Positions 48,220-57,939 of a DNA stretch of 64,000 nt are shown here, in pieces. A program made the position numbers and the translations under genes. The DNA comes from Elysia chlorotica (lineage: Eukaryota; Mollusca; Gastropoda; Plakobranchidae): NCBI GenBank assembly GCA_003991915.1, contig RQTK01000010.1, positions 722,493-786,492 on the forward strand. Direction: 5' to 3'. A model generated the notes under the pieces. It saw only the letters and a program-made list of their open reading frames with translations, made no database searches and had not been told where the DNA came from. The first letter of the stretch is position 1. Every line of letters begins with the position of its first letter.

Positions 48220-48736
48220 GTGAGTTTTGTATTAAACTAAAGTCATGTACTATACTGAGTGATACATTATTTCTAAAAGTTGTTTTTTCTTTTCTTTTTA
48301 AACAACTTTTTCAACAGATAGAAAAGAAATTCCTGTATCATATTCATTCCAACTAAGGAAATTCGAAAATAAAAGTATGCACACCGATTCTGACGCCAAT
48401 TTAAGTGTTGTGATTTTGTATGTATGTTTACAAATTACAAAATGGATAGAAACTTTCGTGCAATTTGTGCCGCATAGAATTTAAAAAATGTATAGGCTGT
48501 TCGAAATATTGGTAAGATACCGTAATGTTTTACTTTTAGCTGTAATGTGGTTACCATAATTTATTCTCACTATGGGGATTTGTCTTAACATTTCTACCGA
48601 AACACCAAAATATATACATTTACTAAAAAAGCAACAACAAATTATTGTTGCCCATTCTTTGATTGACCATCATTTTACACTTAACGTCTTGAGATTATAA
48701 TTGCCTTTTTTTACTTCTTTTTTTTTTCAACACCAG

Positions 48737-48883
48737 CTCAGGCATTGAAGAGGAAATACTTGAAAAGGACAAGCTCGTCGAGGAGCTTCTAGAGCTTCGA
48801 GATGAGGCTCTCCGCGAAGCCAAAGAGGCTGCAGGGGAAAAAAAAATTCTGATGCTGAACTTGGACGTCTCATTCGAGATCAG
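48737..48883 (+). CDS. Myb-like protein, exon 2 (coiled coil), unit A
   Basis: Acceptor 'tttttttcaacaccag'; donor CAG/GTCAGT. The 49 codons stay in phase with exon 1 and encode a charged heptad-like helix (KDKLVEELLELRDEALREAK), suitable for dimerisation. The 517-bp intron before it contains no other coding sequence. Confidence 0.6.
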
Positions 48884-49024
48884 GTCAGTATGGATAATTA
48901 TTAGATTGTATGATAGGGATAACAATTTCAATATTGTCCTGTTTATTGTTCACATTAAGGCAGACAAACAGACATTAGGCAGTATTTGACATTAAATTTG
49001 TCCTCTTCTCACATGTATTTTAAG

Positions 49025-49100
49025 TGTTGAAGGATCCAGGAATAGGTCCGGAACAGGAAACCGGACAGGTTTCGAAACAGGACACAGGATGCGTCTCTAA
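49025..49100 (+). CDS. Myb-like protein, exon 3, unit A (probably decayed)
   Basis: The acceptor 'cacatgtattttaag' joins in phase, but the frame ends after about 25 residues (TAA 49098-49100). A different frame of the same exon runs on to a strongly basic stretch (SPKKAKKRGLGLFSRRSRK, about 49138-49197) that looks like a nuclear localisation signal, so the original C-terminus was probably lost by a frameshift. Confidence 0.4.
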
Positions 49101-49439
49101 AGAGATGACTCACCACGATCAAGCAGTTGCTTCCCACTCGCCCAAGAAGGCAAAGAAACGCGGACTGGGATTGTTCTCCCGCAGGTCAAGGAAAGTAGCC
49201 CCACTGTAGGAATCCTGGAAAGGCCTGGCAAACCTTTCTGGGAGTATAACTCTGGAGTATGCCCTGGCACTGCGCTGTCCAAGCGGCGCTATGCTAGTGT
49301 CCCCTTGTTGGGCTCCTTGGTGGGTGGGGCGCCCCAGAGCTGAATCAAAATCCATACTTAATGGAAAACCAACCTCCCCCCAAAAGATACCCTAGTAAGA
49401 TCAATGCAAAGGCTTTGAAATTGTTGTTTTTTTTCCAAA

Positions 49440-49672
49440 ATGCCTCCAAAAATGTTTCGCTTCAATGAAGAAAGAGGCCTCTTTTTATTGAGAGAAACCA
49501 GATGCGTAAACCCCTTTACCAATCCCCCACAAGGGTGGGTAGAGGTGTATCAAAATCTCCTGTGTTCAGGGTTTTTTCCAGTTGACTGTTCAGCTTCACA
49601 AAGAACGTGTCGCCAACGTGTGGACTTGTTGATGAGCCAATTTGAAAGGCTAAAAAAATCAAGACTTGCCAG
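49440..49672 (+). CDS. Myb/SANT-like protein, exon 1, unit B
   Basis: Same exon as 47987-48219 with only a handful of base changes (protein differences near D13, I23 and T55), same start and same donor. That both copies are open argues for recent duplication. Confidence 0.6.
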
Positions 49673-50177
49673 GTGAGTTTTGTATTAAACTAAAGTCATG
49701 TACTATACTGAGTGATACATTATTTCTAAAAGTTGTTTTTTCTTTCCTTTTTAAACAACTTTTTTAACAGATAGAAAAGAAATTCCTGTATCATATTCAT
49801 TCCAACTAAGGAAATTCGAAAATAAAAGTATGCACACCGATTCTGACGCCAATTTAAGTGTTGTAATTTTGTATGTATGTTTACAAATTACAAAATGGAT
49901 AGAAACTTTCGTGCAATTTGTGCCGCATAGAATTTAAAAAATGTATAGGCTGTTCGAAATATTGGTAAGATACCGTAATGTTTTACTTTTAGCTGTAATG
50001 TGGTAACCATAATTATGGGGATTTGTCTTAACATTTCTACCGAAACACCAAAATATATACATTTACTAAAAAAAGCAACGACTAATTATTGTTGCCCATT
50101 CTTTGATTGATCATCATTTTACACTTAACGTCTTGAGATTATAATTGCCTTTTTTACTTCTTTTTTTTCAACACCAG

Positions 50178-50324
50178 CTCAGGCATTGAAGAGGAAATAC
50201 TTGAAAAGGACAAGCTCCTCGAGGAGCTTCTAGAGCTTCGAGATGAGGCTCTCCGCGAAGCCAAAGAGGCTGCAGGGGAAAAAAAAATTCTGATGCTGAA
50301 CTTGGACGTCTCATTCGAGATCAG
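50178..50324 (+). CDS. Myb-like protein, exon 2, unit B
   Basis: Same borders as in unit A, with Leu for Val in the helix (KDKLLEELLELRDEA). The donor CAG/GTCAGT is intact. Confidence 0.6.
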
Positions 50325-50471
50325 GTCAGTACCGGTATGGATAATTATCAGATTGTATGATAGGGATAACAATTTCAATATTGCCCTGTTTATTGTTCAC
50401 ATTAAGGCAGACAAACAGACATTAGGCAGTATTTGGCATTAAATTTGTCCTCTTCTCACGTGTATTTCAAG

Positions 50472-50499
50472 TGTTGAAGGATCCAGGGATAGGTCCTGA
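50472..50499 (+). CDS. Myb-like protein, exon 3, unit B (truncated)
   Basis: In phase, the exon stops after about 8 codons (TGA 50497-50499). Relative to unit A, a GGAACAGGAAACC-type repeat stretch is deleted. The basic segment persists downstream in the frame that follows the stop. Confidence 0.35.
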
Positions 50500-50720
50500 A
50501 CCGGATGCGTCTCTAAAGAGATGACTCACCACGATCAAGCAGCTGCTTCCCACTCGCCCAAGAAGGCAAACAAACGCGGACTGGGATTGTTCTCCCGCAG
50601 GTCAAGGAAAGTAGCTAAACTATTGGACGCTCATCCGTTTCGGGTTCGGAAAACACACGGTTGCAGATAATTTCAATATAAAGACGGAATTATGAATATC
50701 TTTTTTTTTTTTTTTTGCAG

Positions 50721-51102
50721 GTCTGATGCTTGCCATGGGTGTCTTTGAACACAAGGCGTACTAGGACTACTGGAGGACCTCTAAACGCCTGTTCAGGACA
50801 GCTTTCGGGCAGGTAATGTCTCGTGATTGCTTCTTGTTGATCTGGCGTTACCTGCACCTTGCAAACAACAACGCACCACAGGGCGAACATCCTGACAGGC
50901 TTGTCAAGCTCTGTCCGATGCCGACTCACCTGAATCGCGTGTTCAGTGTCAACTACACGCCTTACCGCGATGTCAGCATCGACGAGTCGATGGTAACATT
51001 TAAAGAACGCCTGTCCTTCTGTCAGTACCTGCCAGCGAAGCCCACCAAGTCGGGAATTAAAGTCTGGACTCTGAGCGAGAGCACCACAGGCTACATGAGC
51101 CA
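50721..51102 (+). pseudogene. piggyBac transposase (PGBD4-like), exon with the first catalytic Asp
   Basis: After a long T-run and 'tttttgcag' the frame reads GLMLAMGVFEHKAY, a TAG (50762-50764), then DYWRTS and FGQVMSRDCFLLIWRYLHL. VSIDESMVTFKERLSF holds the first catalytic Asp of the DDE_Tnp_1_7 domain, followed by LPAKPTKSGIKVWTL. The exon ends ATGAGCCA/GTAAGG. piggyBac enzymes excise and insert elements at TTAA. The upstream N-terminal third is missing here. Confidence 0.85.
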
Positions 51103-51410
51103 GTAAGGAAGTCATTTCTGCTTTTAAGTTATTTTGATAACTGAAAAGTATGGTTTCTAAGAACATAGATTTCAACTTTTTCTATTTGAAAGTTTAGTAT
51201 TGTACTTACATATTTTATATTTCAATTGAAGGAAAATAAAATTTGTGTTGAAAAAAAAATAACACGGCACAGTTACAGAAAAAGAGAAACATAATGAAAC
51301 TATTCGTTCAAGCTACATTGCGCCTAAATGTCAAGGATTGGAAATGTTTTTTTTGTAAACCCACCCTCTAAATTGGTAGTAAGCACATTTTTGTCTATCT
51401 TCTAGCACAG

Positions 51411-51557
51411 CTTTCAGGTGTCCACTGGGAGAGAGGCTGACCAAGAGCAGGGCCTGGCTCACCGAGTGGTGAAGGACCTTGTAGCGCCATACCATCACCA
51501 GGTATGCGTGTCTACAATACATGGACAACTTCTACACCGGTGTCGAGAAGTGGGATC
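51411..51557 (+). pseudogene. piggyBac transposase, next exon, frameshifted
   Basis: The acceptor 'cttctagcacag' joins in phase (HFQVSTGREADQEQGLAHRV, then VKDLVAPYHH). The segment with the second catalytic Asp (YMDNFYTGVE) follows in a different frame after an indel near 51505. A consensus donor GTAAGT follows at 51558. Confidence 0.8.
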
Positions 51558-51702
51558 GTAAGTGCAAGTATTTTTTTTTTAAACCTCTCTCTTTATTCAG
51601 TTGAACAGATACCGAGTTGATAGTATTTCATTGGAAGTTTAATTTCTTATCTGTTTGGGTTGGAGCTGTATTCTAGCTGTATAGCTAGATTCTAGAATTG
51701 TT

Positions 51703-52113
51703 TTGTCTCAAGTTAAAAATCCAACCAGACCCAGCGAGATGGCCGCCTCTAAAGGGAAGAGTACCTCCACTGTTTTTCTGACGCCACGGGAGGTTCCCAT
51801 CTCGAAGTTTTATGGGGATGGCGGTGCCAGGGACACGCGGCGATTTGTGGAGGAGGTCAAGGCTGCCTGTAGTGCCCAGCGTTGTGAGACGGACCAGAAG
51901 AAGCGTGGCATCCTCTAGTCACACCTTGGCGAGGAGGTGCGGCAGGAGCTCAATTGTCTCTTGGATGGTGATACAAGGGATCCTCAATGGATGCTCCTCA
52001 CTATCGCCAATAATTATATAGAGCGGCGGAGCGTCTCGTGTCTTCTGAGTACCTTCCATGCCATCCGACAGCGCCAACCAAGAAAATCACGTAGATTCCA
52101 CAAAACACCGTAA
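51703..52113 (+). pseudogene. LTR-retrotransposon Gag-like fragment
   Basis: ISKFYGDGGARDTRRFVEEV and SHLGEEVRQELNCLL, then TIANNYIERRSVSCLLSTFH resemble the capsid region of Gypsy/Metaviridae-type Gag proteins, which assemble the retrotransposon particle. The frame carries an in-frame stop (TAG 51916-51918) and ends at 52111-52113 without a zinc knuckle. It sits between two piggyBac pieces, so it inserted into, or was recombined next to, that gene. No LTR, protease or RT was found nearby. Confidence 0.65.
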
Positions 52114-52299
52114 GATTGGACTTGTAGTTAAAAATTGTTTTACGAATACCGACGAAGAGGATAATTTTGAATAATTCTGGAAGTTGTTACTTTAGAAGCT
52201 TTGAATATGCATTTGTATGTGTTTTATTCATATCGATACCTCGGCGTATGACTCCAACATGCACGATCATATGCAGCAGAGGTTCTTTTACAATGAATA

Positions 52300-52996
52300 A
52301 AGAGACATACTCTGTGTCACATGGAAAGACAAAAAAAGGCCAAACAACCCTGCATTGTCGTTTCCACAAACTCGCAAGTTGGACCTATTGATGTATCGGA
52401 GGGGAGAAGACAGCTGTCTAAACCAATCATGATCCAGGACTTCAATGTGCACATGAATGGTTGTGATCGGGCAGATCCGATGATCTATTACAGCACCCAC
52501 AACCGCAAAACAAGAAAGTGGTGGAAGATGTTTATGTGAATTTTGGAGGTGACACAAGTCAACACTCATATTTTGTATGTCCTGAGCAGACCAGATCAAC
52601 CCCAAAAAAAATCCCTTTTTTCCACCATCAAAGACTCCCTTGAGACAAAAAATGATTTGCTCAGATTTTTTGACGAGTTAATAATAATGAGTGTTAAACA
52701 GGGCAGGAAAACGCTAAGAAAATATTGTTTTGGGTTGACAGCTAAACGGAGGAGAGAGCTGTCGAGCAAGGCTTTTAGAATGGGAAAGGAACTCAGAGCC
52801 CAGCACCGAGCAGAGGACAGGAAAGTTTAGAGGGAGAGCCTGGCGAAAGCATTCCCGCCAATTAAGAAGTCTGGACACAGAGGTAGCAAAAACCAGCCAG
52901 CCAAGAAAGTCTGCTGCAACACATTCACCACCTCCAATCCCAGCAGTACACCAGGGGGATTTGTTGCGGTTGCCTGTGAGGACCGACGGTACCCAG
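52300..52996 (+). pseudogene. piggyBac transposase C-terminal region
   Basis: 'KKAKQPCIVVSTN' leads to DFNVHMNGCDRADPMIYYS (third catalytic Asp, codon 52465-52467) and HNRKTRKWWKMF; a TGA (52537-52539) is followed in the same frame by ILEVTQVNTHILYVLSRP. These are conserved PGBD4-type blocks. Beyond about 52640 the frame becomes strongly basic (LRKYCFGLTAKRRRELSSKA), has a further stop (TAG 52828-52830) and ends at a GTGAGA donor (52997). This last part does not look like piggyBac and may belong to another gene. Confidence 0.8.
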
Positions 52997-53239
52997 GTGA
53001 GAGGGTTATTTTAAAATTTAAAACAATTTGTCTTTTTTATTCAAAAACTTATAAAATACTATAAATTATGTAAAAAAAATTCATGCTCACAAAAAGAAAA
53101 GCAATTTGAAATTACATTATCATTGATAAATGAAAAGTTAACTCATTTGTCTTTCATATTTGTTTCAGCATATACCATCAACAGAAATTCAAAAGACGAG
53201 CAATGCAGATGACAAAAGTGAATGCCGGGTGACTCCGAA

Positions 53240-53845
53240 TGACATTAACATTCAACAATTCAAATTTTCTCTGTGGCTCAAGAACAAGAGCTAATTCAGT
53301 TCATTGTCGAAATGTCAGACATGTACTATGGTTACACATACAAACAATTACGAGTGTTTGCATATGAAATGGCAGTGTCGAACAATATCGCAATCCCTCA
53401 GTATTGGAAGGACAACAAGATGGTACGCATCAACTGGCAGAAGGGGTTCGTGGCACGCAATGGCGAGGGTCTTAGCTCTACGAGCACCAGAGCCACAGTC
53501 GCTTGCGCGAGCAACAGTCTTTAACAGGTTTAACGTACTAACATTTTTTCAACAACATGGAGACCTACTACCAAAAGGCCAAGTGTTCAGCGCGCACCAT
53601 TTACAACCTTGATGTTACAGAGTGCACAACAACACACAAGCCACCAAAGATATTCATATTGGCAAGAGAAGGCAGCAAAGAACTTGGGAAAGTAGTTTCT
53701 CAAGAACGAGGAGAGCTAGTGACAGTTTGTGCTATTGTGTCTGCTGCTGGAACATCTATTTCCTCGGTCCTGGTATTCCCACGAAAGAACTACAAGAACA
53801 TTTTCATTTGAAGTGGCCCATATGGGGCCATTAATTTGGTGAACC
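53240..53845 (+). pseudogene. pogo/Jerky-type (DDE_1) transposase fragment
   Basis: One frame reads EQELIQFIVEMSDMYYGYTY and PQYWKDNKMVRINWQKGFVA (CENP-B/Tc5-type HTH region). Two further frames carry LRAPEPQSLARATVFNRFNV, then IYNLDVTECTT (first Asp of the DDE_1 domain), GKVVSQERGELVTVC, SSVLVFPRKNYKNIF and YGAINLVNPS. At least two frameshifts (about 53490 and 53600-53660) break it, and the second half of the catalytic domain is absent. Confidence 0.8.
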
Positions 53846-54201
53846 CATCGATGGTGTTTATTTGCTTGCTTTTTTTTTACATATACATAATTTTAGGTAG
53901 TTTGTCAGTCAATAGGTTACATAAGTTCACCACTGCAGAGGGAGGGCAGTCGTGTGTTGTTTTTTGTTCGTTGTTTGCTGATACAAGTCTAATAACATTC
54001 AGAAGCTAAAATATTAACAACAGTCATTGCATTTATCATTTGTAAATTTATATTTTTTTTTTAAGTTTGTAAGATCTTTTTTTTTTCTTGTCTTTTGCAG
54101 GTACATGAAAGGAAAGAATCAAACAAAAAAGGCAGAAAAAAAGGGCGCAGCATAATAACCACGTCAGGTCCTAAAATATGACGCATTGAGCTTGAAATGA
54201 C

Positions 54202-54609
54202 ACAGAAGAGAGATACACTAAATTTAGTCCTGACGCTGGTTTCGGTCTGCTCAAGAGAAAGTTTCGGCGCACTCGTGTCGACTGTTTGGGTGATATCAAA
54301 CATGTTGTGGACTCATCATCTGAGATGAATTCTGCCAAACTGGTTGGTGCAGAGTCAGGGCCATCTCAGGTACTGACCTACGACTGGTCTTCTTATCTTT
54401 CCCAGTTCTTCGTGAAGGTGAAACAGGTCAAATCCTTCCATCATTTCACAATGAACAACTCGGGAACTATCGTTGTGAAGGAATACAATAATACAGGAGA
54501 GCAGCAACAGGTTTTGCTTAAAAAGGTCGGGGCCGCGGGCGCTGCCGAGTCCGGGGACAAAAACAATGATCAGATCTCACCACGAATTGGATTTAAATAC
54601 TGGTACTGA
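54202..54609 (+). pseudogene. DUF7869-type protein, C-terminal fragment
   Basis: RYTKFSPDAGFGLLKRKFRR, then DCLGDIKHVVDSSSEMNSAK and VLTYDWSSYLSQFF, VKSFHHFTMNNSGTIVVKEY. This matches the conserved block of large transposase-like proteins annotated DUF7869, which are abundant in molluscs and cnidarians. The N-terminal bulk is missing. An acceptor 'cttgtcttttgcag' lies upstream at 54101. Stops precede 54190 in this frame. Confidence 0.6.
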
Positions 54610-55255
54610 ACTGCAAATGTCCAGTAAATAATAATAGAAAAAAAAATGTCTATGATAATAGTAGTTTTATGTCTATATCTTGTACAGTGCAAGTATAAGT
54701 GTTTTAGGACAAAAAAAAACCGCATGTAATTTGGCCATAGACTGAAGTTACTAGGAAAAACCCCATCTTGGAAAGCAGGCCTCGATGGAGGAAAGTCAGA
54801 CTATATAATGTAACATCTTATCTAGGCATTATAAACTGCATAAATTGATACACAAATGAACCAATATTTGTTTATGAATCTTTTATAAGCCAATTAAAAC
54901 AAATCTAGCAATAGACGTCATGACATCTCAGATCCCTCTACCAAGTACCATCGTTGAACCGGGGTAAAGATCAACAAGGTTAGGGACCAAGACAAAATTA
55001 ATATGATTATACTTTGCCCTCTCTGGAACTTAAGGCAGAGAAGTTGTCGGGCACCTAACTTAACGGAGGAAACCAGAAAAGATCCTGCCAACCTCTCATT
55101 AAATCTCATTAAAAAACCGAAAAAGTGGGTACATAGGCTGTAGTTAAGTAACTTAAGCCATCACCCTGGAGACACTGTTGATCAATGAGGTCAGTTCAGA
55201 GTCCTTAGCAACAAAGCATTAGGCCTAAGTCACGTGATCATCTTAGATTAATCGA
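54610..55255. other. Unassigned sequence
   Basis: Nothing coding. 'gtcacgtgatcatcttag' just before 55256 could belong to a small promoter. Confidence 0.4.
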
Positions 55256-55567
55256 TTGAAGATGGCGGACCAACAAGCTTCTAAGAGACGAAAAACAAAA
55301 GAAAATCCGTTTAACGGATTGTTTTCTCTCAACGATGCCCCATGCAAAATAGAAAATTTTAACTTTAGCAGCATCCTTGAGTATTGTGATCTGCTAGACG
55401 AAACACATAAGGTTAGCAATAACTATCGCCATGCAATGAAGAAAGGGGACGACCTTTTTGCCAACTCCTTTGTTACGGCCATCCATTTTGCTAAGGATGA
55501 GAACACAGGATCTTTCGTAGTTAAATGCAAAGTGAAGGCTGAGATGAAGAAACGGGGATTCTGCTGA
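55256..55567 (+). CDS. Unknown ORF starting AAGATGGCGG, truncated at a junction
   Basis: 103 codons. The more likely start is the second Met (MADQQASKRRKTKENPFNGL), in an AAGATGGCGG context with a basic run after it. The middle (NYRHAMKKGDDLFANSFVTA and GSFVVKCKVKAEMKKR) faintly recalls the region before a SWIM zinc finger in SWIM/YqaJ-like proteins, which I cannot confirm. The frame ends at 55565-55567, exactly where a copy of the Mutator 3' segment begins, so the real C-terminus was probably lost to rearrangement. Confidence 0.4.
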   Translation: MKMADQQASKRRKTKENPFNGLFSLNDAPCKIENFNFSSILEYCDLLDETHKVSNNYRHAMKKGDDLFANSFVTAIHFAKDENTGSFVVKCKVKAEMKKRGFC

Positions 55568-55820
55568 GATTTCAAAGGAAGATTGCATAAATCACATAAG
55601 CAAGAGGATATGTAATGCCATAGAAGCTGCGAAGAATTGCAACAAGAAGGAGCGCAACAGAAAGCTTACAAAGCCAAACATAGAAAAAATTACCAACACA
55701 TACGCCACAAATCTAAAACGCAGTGCTCCAGATGTGTGATGATGTTTACGGGGGCATTTTTCATATGATGAGCACTGATGCTGAGCCCCTTAATTATCTC
55801 TGTCCTCCTGGTACTCAGTC
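55566..55820 (+). pseudogene. Extra copy of the Mutator-like transposase 3' segment
   Basis: About 255 bp nearly identical to 57550-57804 (KLTKPNIEKITNTYATNLKR is common to both). It carries a stop where the family continues. It lies upstream of, and detached from, the main Mutator-like gene. Confidence 0.85.
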
Positions 55821-55980
55821 GTATTTTTTATCGTAATTAATCAGCTATATGGAATGCAACAAAGATACGCGCATGCTCAACCAGCAGCACAGGGCTCAGT
55901 TCCGTCGGGCTGGGTAAAACACTTTGAGGAAGCACAGAAAAAAACCACCCATTCACAGAGCTAGAGGTCCAGCTGGAGTC

Positions 55981-56139
55981 TTTTGGAGCGCGATCCTGGA
56001 CCCGTGTGAATGTCAAGTAGTATGCCCAAAAAAAACTGACGTAAAGGGAAAGGCTGTTTCGAGATTTAAAAAAAAAAAAAATCTGATGGAGACTTTTGAT
56101 GATCTGTATCTTTTTTCAGAAAATTCAGGTTTGCATCTT
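55981..56139 (+). repeat. Direct repeat, first copy (partner 56536-56690)
   Basis: 'ttttggagcgcgatcctgg', 'ctgacgtaaagggaaaggct' and 'gaaaattcaggtttgcatct' are shared. The translated piece KKTDVKGKAV is open in both, but the context is degenerate. Confidence 0.9.
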
Positions 56140-56274
56140 CACTTTCTTATTATTTGCAATTGCTATGCTGGTTGTTGTTTTTTTGTTGTTGCCTTTTTTG
56201 GATGTTTTTTTTTTTTTTTGGGGGGGGGGGGTGTTTTGCTTTTTTTTTTTTAATTTTGAGTTTAAGACGCAGGT

Positions 56275-56465
56275 CAAACCTTAGGAAAGAAGGGCAAGTA
56301 GCCAAAGGAGGGCACCAAAGTATTGATGAGATCATGGTAGCCTTCAAAGGTAAAAGCACACTAAAAACAGAGGCGGATGTCAGAAAGGCTGAGCTAGATC
56401 AAGATATTGTAGATCTAGATGAACCTGCACCGTCTAGATCTAGATTAGGACAAAATGAGGAATAA
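56275..56465 (+). pseudogene. Short piggyBac-like scrap fused to an acidic tail
   Basis: HQSIDEIMVAFKGKSTLK matches the block around the first catalytic Asp of piggyBac transposases. It then switches to an unrelated acidic sequence (DQDIVDLDEPAPSRSRLGQN) and stops. A second, different piggyBac relative was therefore also present here. Confidence 0.45.
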
Positions 56466-56535
56466 AGCAACAGTGATGAGGATGATGGTGATTAAGTTGA
56501 TGTGCAAGGAAATGTAGAGTTACAGGTTGAGCTGG

Positions 56536-56690
56536 TTTTGGAGCGCGATCCTGGGCCCGTATTCATGTCAGTCATACGCCAAAAAAAAACTGACGTAAAG
56601 GGAAAGGCTGTTCCGAGATCGAAAAAATCTGAGAGAGACTTTTGATGATCTGGATCTTTACAGAAAATTCAGGTTTGCATCTTCAATTTT
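56536..56690 (+). repeat. Direct repeat, second copy
   Basis: Partner of 55981-56139. Together with the duplicated 3' segment it suggests that a larger unit (about 55.6-56.1 kb) was duplicated and rearranged. Confidence 0.9.
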
Positions 56691-56693
56691 CAT

Positions 56694-57350
56694 GTGATGA
56701 TGACAGCTACTTTGACATGCCATCTGTGGTGCGGAGAAAGGTGGAAATATCAAATAATGGCAACCAAGGTAGATCGCGGCAGGCAAGAGGAAGGTTACCT
56801 GCTCGTTCACTTTTCTCTTTTAGATAATTTAGTGGCAGCCATGTCTTGTCCCCTTTGCAGTCAAGATGGCCTCACAACGGAGAGAGACTACAAAGGAGGA
56901 CTTTCCCATAAAGTGAAAGTGTGGCGTCCTACCTGTGGGGAATACATTTTTTCTGACTTTTCATCGCCGGCAGGGAAGAGAAAGAACATCACCAAGCGGG
57001 TAGTTCTAGCTGCCAAAGAATCAGGTCGCAGGTATGAGGGACTGTGTAATTTCTTTTCTATTTTGAACGTCCCCAAGCCTCTTCACCGCCAAACTTTTCA
57101 GCAAATCTCTACCTCAGTTCATCGTTCTGCTGTTGCTGAAGCTGAGAGATGTATGAAAAGAGCAGCTGAGCATGTTACGGCAACATCGACACAGGAGAAC
57201 CCTGGTCAGCTCCAGGTACCTGCTACTGCCATTTCGTACGATGGGACCTGGCACAAGCGCGGTCATTCCTCTCACTTTGACGTACGAGTGGCCATTGATA
57301 TCAAGAGTGACTTTGTGCTCGACACTCAGGTTTTGAGCAATTACTGCTAT
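56694..57350 (+). pseudogene. Mutator-like transposase (PF20700-type), N-terminal and central part
   Basis: The open frame holds LLVHFSLLDNLVAAMSCPLC with a CxxC pair, then a second Cys pair (RPTCGEY is part), ESGRRYEGLCNFFSILNVPK, HRQTFQQISTSVHRSAVAEA and ISYDGTWHKRGHSSHFDVRV, followed by DIKSDFVLDTQVLSNYC. YDGTWxKRG is the diagnostic block with the first catalytic Asp of the Mutator-like domain found in many molluscan genomes. The frame is lost near 57350. The start is uncertain; the Met at 56757 (ATKVDRGRQEEG) fits the family better than the first ATG. Confidence 0.85.
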
Positions 57351-57393
57351 GCTGTGAGGTGGGCCCTAAACCTGAGAGCCCATTATATATTCA

Positions 57394-57723
57394 GTGGCGG
57401 GCAGATCATCACTGTCAAAAAAAATTTTGATGGCTGCTGTAGCAGTCTTCTCTCGCTCCGTCACCAATCGCGGACTCGCCTACAGCAAGATGCTTTGCGA
57501 CGGTGATGCCAAATCATACCAAAAGGTGAATAATAATATTTATGATGTTGAGATTCCAAAGGAAGATTGCATAAATCACATAAGCAAGAGGATGTTCAAT
57601 GCCTTAGAAGCTGCGAAGAATTGTAACAAGAAGGAGCTCAACAGAAAGCTTACAAAGCCAAACATAGAAAAAATTACCAACACATATGCCACAAATCTAA
57701 AACGCAGTGCTCCAGATGCGTGA
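57394..57723 (+). pseudogene. Mutator-like transposase, continuation after a frameshift
   Basis: VFSRSVTNRGLAYSKMLCDG carries the second Asp (CDGD), followed by VEIPKEDCINHISKRMFNAL. The frame shifts again near 57715, and MRDDVYGGIFHMMSTDAEPR (57716 onward) completes the recognisable part. The third acidic residue may lie in that last piece. Confidence 0.85.
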
Positions 57724-57939
57724 TGATGTTTACGGAGGCATTTTTCACATGATGAGCACTGATGCAGAGCCCCGTCATCATCTTTGTCCTCCTGGTATTC
57801 AGTCAGTATCCTCCTCCTTCGTAAAAAAAATTGAAATGAAGCCTATGAATCATTTTATTCTTTTAGCTTCTGTAAGAATTTTTTTTCAGCACCTGTGAAC
57901 TCTTCAGATACATAATGCCAGTCCTTACAAGATGCAAAA

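Larger units (their letters stand above)
47794..49244 (+). repeat. 1.45-kb tandem duplication, unit A
   Basis: The unit starts 'tataactctggagtatgccc' and includes the complete Myb-like gene with both introns. Unit B starts with the same words at 49245. Divergence by eye is a few percent, including in introns. Confidence 0.97.
49245..50640 (+). repeat. 1.45-kb tandem duplication, unit B
   Basis: Repeats unit A and continues 3' into 'gtagctaaactattggacgc', where unit A instead reads 'gtagccccactgtaggaatc'. The duplication breakpoint therefore lies just after the shared basic region. Confidence 0.95.

Noticed and set aside
50690..51175. 161-codon minus-strand ORF
   Set aside because: It is antisense to the piggyBac exon, whose plus frame has conserved catalytic blocks.
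56154..56270. Cys/Phe-rich start of the 56154 ORF
   Set aside because: It derives from T and G homopolymers; only the part after about 56275 resembles a transposase.
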